NCBI GenBank assembly: GCA_963755695.1
Contig: CAVWLB010000006.1
Location: 68,791-132,790, forward strand
Length of the DNA: 64,000 nucleotides
DNA from: QHWT01 sp963755695
GTDB taxonomy: Bacteria > Acidobacteriota > Vicinamibacteria > Vicinamibacterales > 2-12-FULL-66-21
Direction of reading: 5' to 3'
Position 1 is the first letter of the stretch. Each line of letters starts with the position of its first letter. The notes below the pieces were generated by a model, which was not told where the DNA came from, did not search any database, and saw only the letters and a list, made by a program, of their open reading frames with translations. Of the stretch, positions 45,911 through 54,578 are shown piece by piece. The position numbers and the translations under genes were made by a program.

Positions 45911-47638
45911 CTAGTTGCCCTTCGAGATGACCCGAAGCCCCGATGGCGGGTTGGGCACTGAATCCGCCCGCTGCGTCACCGTGAACGTCACGCCACCGAT
46001 GACCATCGTCCCGGTGCGGAGCGCGCCGCTGTCGTTCGCGCTTACGGCGTAGCTGACCGTTTTATTGATCATGGACACGACAGTCACGGTGATCCAACGC
46101 ACCGAGGACGTCGCCGTCCACGAGCAACCCGTGCCGGTCGTCACCGTGATCGTACCGGTCGACGACTTCGAACTGACCGAGCGGCTCGTCGAGTTCAACG
46201 TCGTGCGGCAGCTCCCGGTCCCGCTCTGGGTCACGGTCACCGTCTGCCCGCCAACCGACACGGTCGCGGTCCGTGCGCTGCTGCCAGTGTTGACCGCGGC
46301 ACGGTAAGCCACCGTCCCGTTGCCGCTCCCGCTCTCACCGGACGTGATGGTCAGCCACGTTGCGCTGCTGCGTGCCACCCACGCACAACCGGTCGGAGCC
46401 GTCACGCTCACCGATCCGGCTCCGCCAGCCGGGGTCAGCGGCTGGTGGTTCGGCGACATCGTGTAAGAACAACTTATTCCAGACTGGTGCACTGTGTAAG
46501 TCTGTCCGGCAATCGTCAGCGTGGCTGTTCGCGCCGTGGTGCTCGTATTGCCCGACGCGCGGAACGCCACGGTGCCCGTGCCGGTCGCGCTCGCGCCCGA
46601 CGTCACGGTCAGCCACGATGCGCTGCTCCAGGCCGTCCACGCGCAGCCGTTGGTCGCCGTCATCGTGACGGACCCGGTCCCGCCGGCTGACGCCAGCGCC
46701 TGACCGTTCGCTGAAAGTGCATACGAGCACGAGAGCCCGGCCTGCGTCACCGTGAACGTTCGCCCGGCGATTGTCATCGTCCCGGTGCGGGTGGACTGAG
46801 TGGTGTTTGCCGCGATGCTGAAGGCTACCGACGCGGGCCCACTGTAACTCGCACCGCTGGTGATTGTGAGCCAGGACGCCTGACTCGAGGCGCTCCACGT
46901 GCACCCTGCCGCGGTCCTCACGTTGACGCTGCCGCCGCCTCTACCGGACCCCGCGGACTGCGTGTTCGCGGAGAGGGCGGTCTCGCAGGAGAGAGCGGCC
47001 TGGGTTACCGTAAACGTCCCACCCGCGATCGTCATGGTCCCGGTGCGGGCGGACTGAGTGGTGTTCGCCGCGATGCTGAAGCCTACGGACGCGGAGCCGC
47101 TGTAACTCGTACCAGTGGTGATTGTGAGCCAGGACGCCTGACTCGATGCGCTCCATGTGCACCCCTCCGGACTCGTCACGTTGACGCTGCCGGTGCCTGC
47201 GCCGGACGCAACAGACTGCGTATTCGCCGAGAGGCCCGTTGTGCAGGCCGCTGAGAACTGAAACTGGTTCGAGACGAGGCTTGTGCTTGTGCCGCCTGGG
47301 CCCGTAGCCGCAACCCGTGCCTCGTAGAGAACGCCGGATGTCAGGGGGGATATCAAGGGAAGAAAATGCACCCTGATCTTCCCGTCGGACTCCGGGGACG
47401 GCTTGCCGAGACTCACCGTGGTGAACGGAGAGGATTGCCCTGCTACATACAAGGACAGCAGATACTCGCGGACCAGCGGAGTGCCGTCGCTGGTGACCTT
47501 GGAGTGGTCACTGGAGGGATCGAACTCCGCAACTCCCGGGTCAGAAACCGTTTGCGCAAGCGCGGTCTGCGCCTGGCAAACGAGAAAGGCCGCAAGGGAC
47601 AGCCGCAGCGCTGTCCGTACGAAGCTCGGTCGGTACAT
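45911..47638 (-). CDS. Exported protein with five BACON repeats
   Basis: About 575 residues from MYRPSFVRT at 47638 (an ATG 21 bp upstream is also open). Signal peptide ALRLSLAAFLVCQAQTALAQ. A fibronectin-III-like segment follows (VREYLLSLYVAGQSSPFTTV, GVLYEARVAATGPGG). Then five tandem repeats of about 85 residues, each with a Cys at the start, a second Cys in GCTWSASSQASWLTI or a variant, and a TFTVTQ-type ending: BACON-like domains. Such domains mediate carbohydrate or surface binding. There is no enzyme domain and no C-terminal sorting signal, so it is probably secreted or cell-surface. Repeats 1 and 2 are the most alike. Confidence 0.9.
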   Translation of the reverse strand: MYRPSFVRTALRLSLAAFLVCQAQTALAQTVSDPGVAEFDPSSDHSKVTSDGTPLVREYLLSLYVAGQSSPFTTVSLGKPSPESDGKIRVHFLPLISPLTSGVLYEARVAATGPGGTSTSLVSNQFQFSAACTTGLSANTQSVASGAGTGSVNVTSPEGCTWSASSQASWLTITTGTSYSGSASVGFSIAANTTQSARTGTMTIAGGTFTVTQAALSCETALSANTQSAGSGRGGGSVNVRTAAGCTWSASSQASWLTITSGASYSGPASVAFSIAANTTQSTRTGTMTIAGRTFTVTQAGLSCSYALSANGQALASAGGTGSVTMTATNGCAWTAWSSASWLTVTSGASATGTGTVAFRASGNTSTTARTATLTIAGQTYTVHQSGISCSYTMSPNHQPLTPAGGAGSVSVTAPTGCAWVARSSATWLTITSGESGSGNGTVAYRAAVNTGSSARTATVSVGGQTVTVTQSGTGSCRTTLNSTSRSVSSKSSTGTITVTTGTGCSWTATSSVRWITVTVVSMINKTVSYAVSANDSGALRTGTMVIGGVTFTVTQRADSVPNPPSGLRVISKGN

Positions 47639-47659
47639 GTCACGATCCGGGTTCGCCAA

Positions 47660-48036
47660 AGGGTCGTGAGCACTGCCGGGGAGCGGTGATCGCGGATCTA
47701 TCTGAGCAACAAGTGCGCCACTGACAGGTTTTGCGTTACGGACACCGAATCTATAGCGAGATCACTCGGGATGGGCGGTGCTTCCGCGCTTGCGCGTCGG
47801 CGTGCGCACATCCGACGGCGCGCGAGGGTCGTCGCGGCTTTCAATCTTGTGATCCGGTTTCATCTTTCGACCTTGAAAAACAGAGCCACGCGATGACGGT
47901 CAACCGTTCCCAAACCGGGTAAGCTACCCGCGAGTCGTCGGAGTCGCGTTGAAATCTTCCTGGTGAAGACGCCTAATCCAGTCGGTCGTGGCTGTACACC
48001 CTGACGGTCGCGCTGGTAGCATGGAGCGGTTGGAGC
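47660..48036. other. Divergent intergenic region
   Basis: About 375 bp between the BACON gene (minus) and the peptidase gene (plus). Promoters for both must be here; no RNA gene or repeat stands out. Confidence 0.5.
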
Positions 48037-49509
48037 ATGGCTGGCGCCTTCGAGTATGCCTCTCGATTGATGCGGGCGAGAAACATCTCAGTCCCGCTGT
48101 TGCTGGCGTTGGCGGCCGCGTCCGCATGCGGACGCGCGCGGGCGGCGGGCACGCTCGCGCGGCAGCGCTGCCGGAACGTCGACGTGTCGGACGCGCGCTG
48201 TTCGTCGCTGACCGTCTACGAGAATCGCGCAGCGCGCAGCGGACGCACCATCCCGCTCGGGATCGTCGTGGTCCCCGCGAAGCAGCAGCCGCGCGCCGGC
48301 GATGCGATCACCTTCCTCGCCGGCGGCCCCGGCGAGGCCGCGACGCATATGGTGTCGGAGAACTTCGTCATCAATCATCCGCTTCGTACCCATAGGGACA
48401 TCGTCCTCGTCGATCAGCGCGGGACGGGGCGATCGCACGATCTCCGCTGCCAGTTCTACGGGCCGCCGTCGAACGTGCAGGACTACTTCGGCCCGTTCAT
48501 TCCGCCTGACCAGGCGCGCGCGTGCGCGGCCGAGTTGTCGCGGGATGCCGACCTCACGCAGTACACGACCTCGAACGCCGTCGAAGATCTCGAGCAGGTG
48601 CGCGCCGCGCTGGGCTACGAGCGGCTGAACCTGATTGGCATTTCGTACGGGACGCGTCTGGCGATGGAATACGTCCGCGCGCACGAGCCGCGCGTCCGAT
48701 CGGTCGTGCTTTATGGCGCGGTTCCGCCGTCGGAACCGATGCCCCACGCATTCGGCGCAATGGCGCAGCGGGCGCTGGACGGCGTGCTCGCCGAGTGCGA
48801 GTCGACACCGGCGTGCCGCGCCGCATTCCCGTCAATTCAGCAGGAGGCGCGGGTGGTGTTCGAGCGGCTCAAGCAGGGGCCTGTGCAGACGACGACGACG
48901 CTCGACGGGGGCAGGGTGACGGTCACACTGTCGCGGGACAACGTCGCCGAAATCATTCGCTACATGACATATTCGTCCGGTCAGGCATCGCGGATTCCCC
49001 TGGTGCTCCATCGGGCGGCACAAGGAGACTTCAGCGCGATCGCGCAGGATATGTGGCGGCGGCGCAACGACGGGACGTTCGACGGGCTGTACCTTGCGAT
49101 CACTTGCACCGAGGACGTGCCGTTCGTCGCCGCGACGGCCGCGGAAGACGATGACCCGACGTATCTCGGCGGATACCGCGTCCGCCAGCAGCGCACCGGC
49201 TGCGAGGCGTGGCCGCGGGGCGCGATGCCGGCATGGCGCAACACGCCAGTCACCGCGAACCTGCCGGTGCTGTTCATCAGCGGCGGCCTCGATCCCGTGA
49301 CGCCCCCGTCGTTCGCGCAGGAGATCCGCCGCACGCTCCCCAACAGCGCGCAGGTGCTCGTGCGCTCCGGAGGACACGATCTCTTCGGCCTTTCGCATCC
49401 GGAGTGTCTCGACCACCTCGAGCAACAGTTCATTGATCGCGGAACGCTCGTCGGCCTCGACACGAACTGCGCCGTGGAGATGACGCGCCCGGGTTTTGCG
49501 CTTCGCTGA
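48037..49509 (+). CDS. Exported TAP-like alpha/beta hydrolase (peptidase)
   Basis: 490 residues (479 if the ATG at 48070 is used). A signal peptide (NISVPLLLALAAASACGRAR) with a possible lipobox AASAC precedes the fold: ITFLAGGPGEAATH (oxyanion), VLVDQRGTGRSHDLRC, nucleophile Ser in LIGISYGTRLAMEY and a TAP-type C-terminal domain with ISGGLDPVTPPSFA (Asp) and SGGHDLFGLSHPECLD (His). Similar to proline iminopeptidase/tripeptidyl aminopeptidases. Last gene before the right-hand att repeat. Confidence 0.9.
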   Translation: MAGAFEYASRLMRARNISVPLLLALAAASACGRARAAGTLARQRCRNVDVSDARCSSLTVYENRAARSGRTIPLGIVVVPAKQQPRAGDAITFLAGGPGEAATHMVSENFVINHPLRTHRDIVLVDQRGTGRSHDLRCQFYGPPSNVQDYFGPFIPPDQARACAAELSRDADLTQYTTSNAVEDLEQVRAALGYERLNLIGISYGTRLAMEYVRAHEPRVRSVVLYGAVPPSEPMPHAFGAMAQRALDGVLAECESTPACRAAFPSIQQEARVVFERLKQGPVQTTTTLDGGRVTVTLSRDNVAEIIRYMTYSSGQASRIPLVLHRAAQGDFSAIAQDMWRRRNDGTFDGLYLAITCTEDVPFVAATAAEDDDPTYLGGYRVRQQRTGCEAWPRGAMPAWRNTPVTANLPVLFISGGLDPVTPPSFAQEIRRTLPNSAQVLVRSGGHDLFGLSHPECLDHLEQQFIDRGTLVGLDTNCAVEMTRPGFALR

Positions 49510-49549
49510 AGAACGTCTGAACCTGCTACCATCTCAACCACTGTCACCA

Positions 49550-49762
<213 letters not shown>

Positions 49763-49830
49763 CCTCGTAAGTAGCTGTTTCGCAAGATGTTAGCGACAAG
49801 CCAATTCGCGCTACCGAACTTCCACAGCGA

Positions 49831-50208
49831 TCAACGGACGTGTGCAGCTCTGTCTCTCATGAATTGTTCGTGACAGCGTCGCCAAACTTGCGCCCCGACA
49901 TTCTGGTCCGAGCAGGCCGAGCATCTCGCGTCTCGTGAGTACAAGTGCGCACGATTCGTGGTCGCCGACGGATTCTGGAACTGGAAAACTGCGCGGTTGC
50001 GACTTTCGTTGAGGGGCGCTCGGTTCCGCGAAGTGGTTTTCAGGAGTTCCGCGGCCAACAAGGTTCCCGACAACACGGGCACGAAACCCACCGCAAAGGC
50101 GGGAATCGAATCGTGTCCGTAGCTCCTCCACGAGTCGATCGCCGGTCTCACTGCACTTGCGGTCGCGAACCCAACACACACGCGGCAGCCACTGGCGGCC
50201 GCCATCAC
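49831..50208 (-). pseudogene. C-terminal fragment of a ThiF/HesA-type E1-like protein
   Basis: The frame reads AVGFVPVLSGTLLAAELLKT, then FQFQNPSATTNRAHLYSRDA and RCSACSDQNVGAQVWRRCHE. The AG-FV-VLSGTLLAAELLK helix and terminal CxxC zinc motif are typical of ThiF/HesA/MoeB-like adenylyltransferase ends. The ATP-binding and catalytic-Cys parts are missing, the N-terminal residues look unrelated, and no start signal is seen. Confidence 0.6.
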
Positions 50209-51577
50209 TCGGCGCGGAGCGTCGCGCTAGGATCGACGCGCGCGGCACGACGAGCGGGCACGGCGCACGCGGCGAGTGTAATCGCCGGTAGCAGCACCGC
50301 GACCGCGCCGATGGTCAGCGGATCGGCGGCAGCAGTGTCGAAGAGGAGACCCGAGAGGAGCCGGCCGGCGGCCAGCGCGCCCGCCAGGCCGGTCGTGCCA
50401 CCGATCGCCGTGAGCACGAGACCGCGCCCCGCGACTTGCGCAAAGAGCGCCCGCGGGCTGGCGCCCAGTGCGGCCCGCAGTCCGAGCTCGCGGCTTCGCC
50501 GCGCGACGACGTACACCATGACGCCGTAAATCCCCACCGACGCGAGGAGGATGGACAGTGCGGCGAATGCGCCAAGCAGCGCCGCGCTGAATCGCTCCCG
50601 CGCGACCGACGCTCGTGCGAACTCCGCAAGCGTGCCCAGCCGGCCCACGGCCAGGTTCGGATCAATTCGCGCCACCGCCTCGCGCATCGCACGCGCGAAG
50701 TCCGCGGGATTGCCCGTCGTTCGCGTCGCGACCACCATAACCCCCAGGCGTTCTGCCGATGCGGCACGTACACGAGCGCGCGGTCGGCGTCGCCCAGACC
50801 GTAGTAGCGGACATCGGCGACGACTCCCACAATCTCGCGCAGCAAGTTCTCGTCGCGCCACGAGCGGATGCGGTGGCCGATGGCATCGCCGGCGGGGAAC
50901 ATTCGGCGTGCGAACGTTTCGTTGACGACAATCACCGGCGGGCTCGACGCCGTGTCGCGATCGGTGAACGTGCGGCCGCGCACCAGCGGAATGCCGAGTG
51001 TCCGAAAGTAATCGGGGGTGACGAGGTTCCAGTTGGCTTCGTAGTCCGTGGTGGCCGGGGGCTCGGGCTGTCCTTCCTTCAGGAACACGCGGCCGAGGCC
51101 GAAGCCGCCCCCGCCCGCAGGCAGGTACGATGTGGCGGACGCGGAGGCGATTCCGGGCTGCGCGGCGAGCTCCCGCGTGAGCCTCTCGAAGAACCGAGCC
51201 GCATCGTCGTCCTTCGGGTAGCGCGCCTCCGGCAGCGACACGCGCGCAGCGACCACGCGGTCGACGGCAACGCCGGGATCGCGATTCACGATCTTCGTGA
51301 AGCTGCGGATCAGCAAGCCGGCGCACACCATCAGCACGACCGCCATTGCCATCTCGGCGACAACGAGCGCGTCACGAAGGCGAACCGTCGCGGTCCCAGC
51401 CCCGGTGCCGGCGGATCCTTCGCGCATCGCCGCGACGGGCGACTGGCGCGAACCGGCGACCGCCGGGAGGATGCCAAACAGCACGACCGACCCGAGCGTC
51501 AGGGCAGCCGCAGCGGCGAGCGCCGGTATGTTCAACGTCATCGCGGCGACGAACGGGGAGCGTTTTTGACATCCCAA
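50205..51577 (-). pseudogene. MacB/ADOP-type ABC permease, 5' truncated and frameshifted
   Basis: From 51577 the frame covers the second half of a long permease: LNIPALAAAAALTLGSVVLF (helix), the MacB periplasmic core (LVVAEMAMAVVLMVCAGLLI, NLVTPDYFRTLGIPLVRGRT, GRTFTDRDTASSPPVIVVNE, EIVGVVADVRYYGLGD). After a shift near 50755 it continues MVVATRTTGNPADFARAMRE, SILLASVGIYGVMVYVVARR and the C-terminus VPARRAARVDPSATLRAE. The first FtsX half and true start are absent, cut near 51577. Normally it exports macrolides, lipids or peptides with a MacB ATPase, which is not nearby. Confidence 0.85.
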
Positions 51578-51600
51578 GATGAGATCGGTGATGGTAGCTC

Positions 51601-51714
51601 ATGTTCCTGAAGCGTCCCATCGTCAGGTGCATTCCTCTTCTTCTACTGGGACTTGTGCTCGCCGCGTGCGGCGGGTCCGAGGCCACTGTGCTCCGCAAAA
51701 ACAATACGCGTTGA
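51601..51714 (+). pseudogene. Lipoprotein signal-peptide stub
   Basis: 37 codons: MFLKRPIVRCIPLLLLGLVL then AACGGSEATVLRKNNTR and a stop. The lipobox LVLAAC with Gly-Gly-Ser after it is textbook. The mature protein ends after 16 residues, right where the IS remnant at 51726 begins, so this is the 5' end of a lipoprotein gene cut by the insertion. Confidence 0.65.
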
Positions 51715-51725
51715 ACTTTCGGCGT

Positions 51726-52787
51726 CATGCCGCCCCGCGGACCAGGCGATATTCGTGGTGCAGTCCGTTGAGGATCGGCGTCGCGACCACGTGAGATCGA
51801 GCGGGGAGGCGATGGCCCGCGGGTACCGGCCGAATCGGCGCCGGTGACGCGATCCGGAATGCCAGGTCCCAAGCTGGCATGCGGACGCCCGCGGTTGTAG
51901 TGGGTCACCCACACGCGAAGGATCCATCGAAGGTGACGCTCGTTGAGCGGGATGAGCCAGTCCAGACACTCTCGCCGCATCGTCCCGATCACACGCTCAC
52001 AGAACGCGTTGGCCTGCGGTGTCCGCACCGGCGTCTTCAGCACGCGCCGGCCCATCGCCGCGATCGCGCCATCGACGCTGGGCGCGTAAATCGCGTCGCG
52101 GTCATGGAGGAGGAACCGATGAGAGGTCTCGCCGGTGAGGACCGCGCGGAACTGCTGGATCGTCCAGGCCGCCGTCGGATGCTCGGTCACGTTCCAGTGG
52201 AGGATCCGACGCGTGCCGACCTCGAGGACCACGAAGACATAGAGGAGGCGGAAGCGAGCGGTCACCGACGGTGAAGAAATCACAGGCGAGGACCGCGTGC
52301 GCGTGATTCCGCACAAACGTCGCCCACCGTTGCGAGGGGCGACCGCCGCGCCGGCGATCGCAAGGTTCCGGAGATACCGACCCACGGTGCGCGGCGACAC
52401 GGTCAGACCCAGCTTCAGGAGCAGTTCGTTCGCAATCCGCTCCTCACCCCAGGTCGGGTTCGCGTGGGCCATCGTGACGATGAGTCGCTGCAACTCGACT
52501 GGAATCGGCGGCCGGCCGGGCCGAGATTTCCACCGCCAGAACAGCCGCCAGCCCTGGCGGTGCCACCGGATCAACGTGTCTGGCTTGACCACCGTGAGCA
52601 TCGAGCGCCAGTCCAACCATCGAGACAGCAGGACGAGGGCGACGCGTGTCGCCGGATCGGGGCGCCGCGGTTTCGTGCGTCGCTCCTGATAGAGCGCCAG
52701 CTGTTTGCGCAGGAATAGGTTCTCGGCCGCTAGGTGCGCACGCGACCGCAGGTTCAGCCGGCCGAACACGCTAACGTCAAGGACCAA
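51726..52787 (-). pseudogene. IS transposase with at least two frameshifts (remnant H)
   Basis: N-terminus RSRAHLAAENLFLRKQLALY, then LIRWHRQGWRLFWRWKSRPG, NPTWGEERIANELLLKLGLT. The first Asp region (ACDFFTV) is only readable in another frame after a shift near 52300. The frame then recovers as RFRLLYVFVVLEVGTRRILH, LLHDRDAIY (second Asp) and PQANAFCERVIGTMRREC (Glu), then HYNRGRPHASLGPG. It shifts again near 51850, and the natural tail PILNGLHHEYRLVRGAA ends at 51726. Different subfamily from copies 1-3. Dead as read unless the indels are errors. Confidence 0.83.
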
Positions 52788-53004
52788 CCGAAGGAGAGTA
52801 CGGAGAAGCCCGGATGTAATATTTGCGGACTACAGCCAACAAAGGCTGCGCAGAACGCCGACGGGGTCCGCCGACCGGCCGACACGCTCGAGCTCTTTCG
52901 GGGCAACCGGGTCAGCGGCCGCGGCAGCAACATGTCACACGACTGTGATAGACACGTGAGATCGAGCACTTGTATTGTGCCTCGGCCAACGAGAGAGATC
53001 AGAT

Positions 53005-53271
53005 ATGTCGCTCAGTTTGCCGGAGATCCGGCGCGTGGCCGCTGAAGTCGCCCGTGAGGTCGATTCGTCGTTCGAGGTGTTTGCGACGACGAATCCCGAA
53101 GGGGCGGTCGACTATACGGAGCTCATTCTCACGGTGCACAACCGAGCAGATGAACCTCGCCGCATCGTTGTCGGTATCCGTCGTGGGGCGTCGGAGGCCG
53201 AGATTCGCAACCTGCTGCGAGATCGCCTCCGTGAGCGCTTGCTTGAATTGGACGACGAGTCGATCGTGTGA
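53005..53271 (+). CDS. Small hypothetical protein
   Basis: 88 residues from the ATG at 53005, preceded by a GAGAGA purine tract. It reads MSLSLPEIRRVAAEVAREVD, VDYTELILTVHNRADEPRRI, VVGIRRGASEAEIRNLLRDR and LRERLLELDD. A compact alpha/beta protein with no Cys; possibly a small regulator or DUF. Not recognised. Confidence 0.65.
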   Translation: MSLSLPEIRRVAAEVAREVDSSFEVFATTNPEGAVDYTELILTVHNRADEPRRIVVGIRRGASEAEIRNLLRDRLRERLLELDDESIV

Positions 53272-53289
53272 TGTCCGAAGACCTCTCCC

Positions 53290-53458
53290 GTGATGGCCGC
53301 TGATGGTCCGCTTGGATGTTCTCGTGCAATCGCGACTGCTTGGTGGTGCTGGGGATCGGGGCGTTCCGGGGAGGGTGCGCAAGCGCCGATCCGAGCAGGA
53401 GCTGCGCAGGCGTAACCCTTCCGTTCGCGGCAATCTCCTTCAGCGTACCCAGCCGCAC
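53290..53458 (-). pseudogene. Aldo/keto reductase C-terminal fragment
   Basis: The frame reads RLGTLKEIAANGRVTPAQLL then LGSALAHPPRNAPIPSTTKQ and SRLHENI, the cofactor-binding C-terminal region of aldo/keto reductases (normally VTPAQLALAWLLAQ, PIPGTTK.SRLEENI). It has diverged and the TIM barrel is missing. Confidence 0.7.
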
Positions 53459-53539
53459 CCTATCCGCCGCATCGTGTCCGGCTGAAACGGCGGAAGCCGG
53501 CTGCGGAAATCGCCGCCCGCTGCTGCCGTGGAGGACACC

Positions 53540-53953
53540 GTGATCAACGGGGTGCTGTGGTTGAGAATCTCATCGCTCGTGTCGCTGCTGTTCGCGGCTG
53601 GACACACCCTAGGCGGGCGGACCGCGTGGTCGCCCGTTGGCGAGAACGAGGTGCTGGTCTCGATGCGGACCGTGCATTTCGAGGTCGAGGGCGTGAGCCG
53701 AAGTTTCCTGGATTTCTATCGCGGCTTCGGCTACAGCCTGAGCGTGTCTCTGCTGCTGCAAGCTATCCTGCTGTGGCAGTTCGCCTCAATCGCCAGGATA
53801 CAACCGCGGGCCGTCCGACCGGTCGTGGTCTCGTTCGGGATCGCATCCGCTCTTGGCGGAATCATCGCGTGGGTCTTCCTCTTTCCCGTACCAGCGCTGT
53901 TTTCAGCCGTGCTGACCGCGTGTCTGATCGTGGCGTCCTTGACGCTCCGATGA
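53540..53953 (+). CDS. Small four-helix membrane protein
   Basis: 137 residues from a GTG at 53540 with GGAGG 7 bp upstream; an earlier in-frame GTG at 53528 overlaps that site. Four hydrophobic helices (ISSLVSLLFAAGHTLGG, FGYSLSVSLLLQAILLWQFA, VVVSFGIASALGGIIAWVFL, PALFSAVLTACLIVASLTL) and a soluble loop with RTVHFEVEGVSRSFLDFYRG. This resembles the LIC_13387-type family of unknown function seen in soil bacteria. Intact. Confidence 0.75.
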   Translation: MINGVLWLRISSLVSLLFAAGHTLGGRTAWSPVGENEVLVSMRTVHFEVEGVSRSFLDFYRGFGYSLSVSLLLQAILLWQFASIARIQPRAVRPVVVSFGIASALGGIIAWVFLFPVPALFSAVLTACLIVASLTLR

Positions 53954-54056
53954 GAAGCCGGCCGGGCCAGGAGCACGTCGAGCGTCAATCCGTCCATTGC
54001 GTGCCGTTGACACCTTTTTCTGATGGACCGGGGGCCGCGCGTCTGCTTTCATCTCC

Positions 54057-54556
54057 GTGAGAGCGGTGACGGCCTGGAGCGGCAACTCAAGGACATCGAC
54101 CAAGATCGCCGGCGCTATCTTGCCAGACCTACCTCGGCTTCGCGGCCCAGAGGGCTTCGTGTCGCCCGGCGGCGCGCAGCTGGATCGGCCGCACGTGTAC
54201 GCGTCGCTGGCGCGATTGACGCTCAATCAATGGGCTCTTGTCGGGGAGTGGACCGTCACCCGCGGCCTCGTTGGGCTGCATGCCCCGAACGGACGGCTGC
54301 ACTACCACTTCCAGGCGCGCGACCTGCATCTCATCATGGGCGCCGCAGGACGCCGCGTCCCGGTGCGTTTTCGCGTCTCGCTCGACGGGCAGCCCCCAGG
54401 CGCGGCTCACCGTGTAGACGCAGACGCCGCTGGCATGGGACGGTGATGGAACGACGCCTGTATCAGCTGATCCGGCAAACGACGCCGATCGTCCGGCAGT
54501 TCGAAATCGAGTTCCTCGATGCCGGCCTCGAGCCGTTCTCGTTCACGCTCGGTTGA
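54057..54556 (+). pseudogene. Thioredoxin-family (DipZ-like) C-terminal domain fragment
   Basis: Reads LARLTLNQWALVGEWTVTRG, RLHYHFQARDLHLIMGAAGR and VPVRFRVSLDGQPPGAAHRV, then after a shift near 54430 ERRLYQLIRQTTPIV and FEIEFLDAGLEPFSFTLG. This is the beta-rich domain that follows the thioredoxin part in DipZ-like proteins. The catalytic CxxC domain is absent, and the upstream sequence is unrelated. Confidence 0.75.
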
Positions 54557-54578
54557 TGCTCGTCACTTGCGGGGTCAG

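Noticed and set aside
51372..51725. C-terminal 120 residues of the 471-codon frame containing remnant H
   Set aside because: After the frameshift near 51850 it is an out-of-frame reading through the IS end and the permease gene; the natural transposase tail is in another frame ending at 51726.
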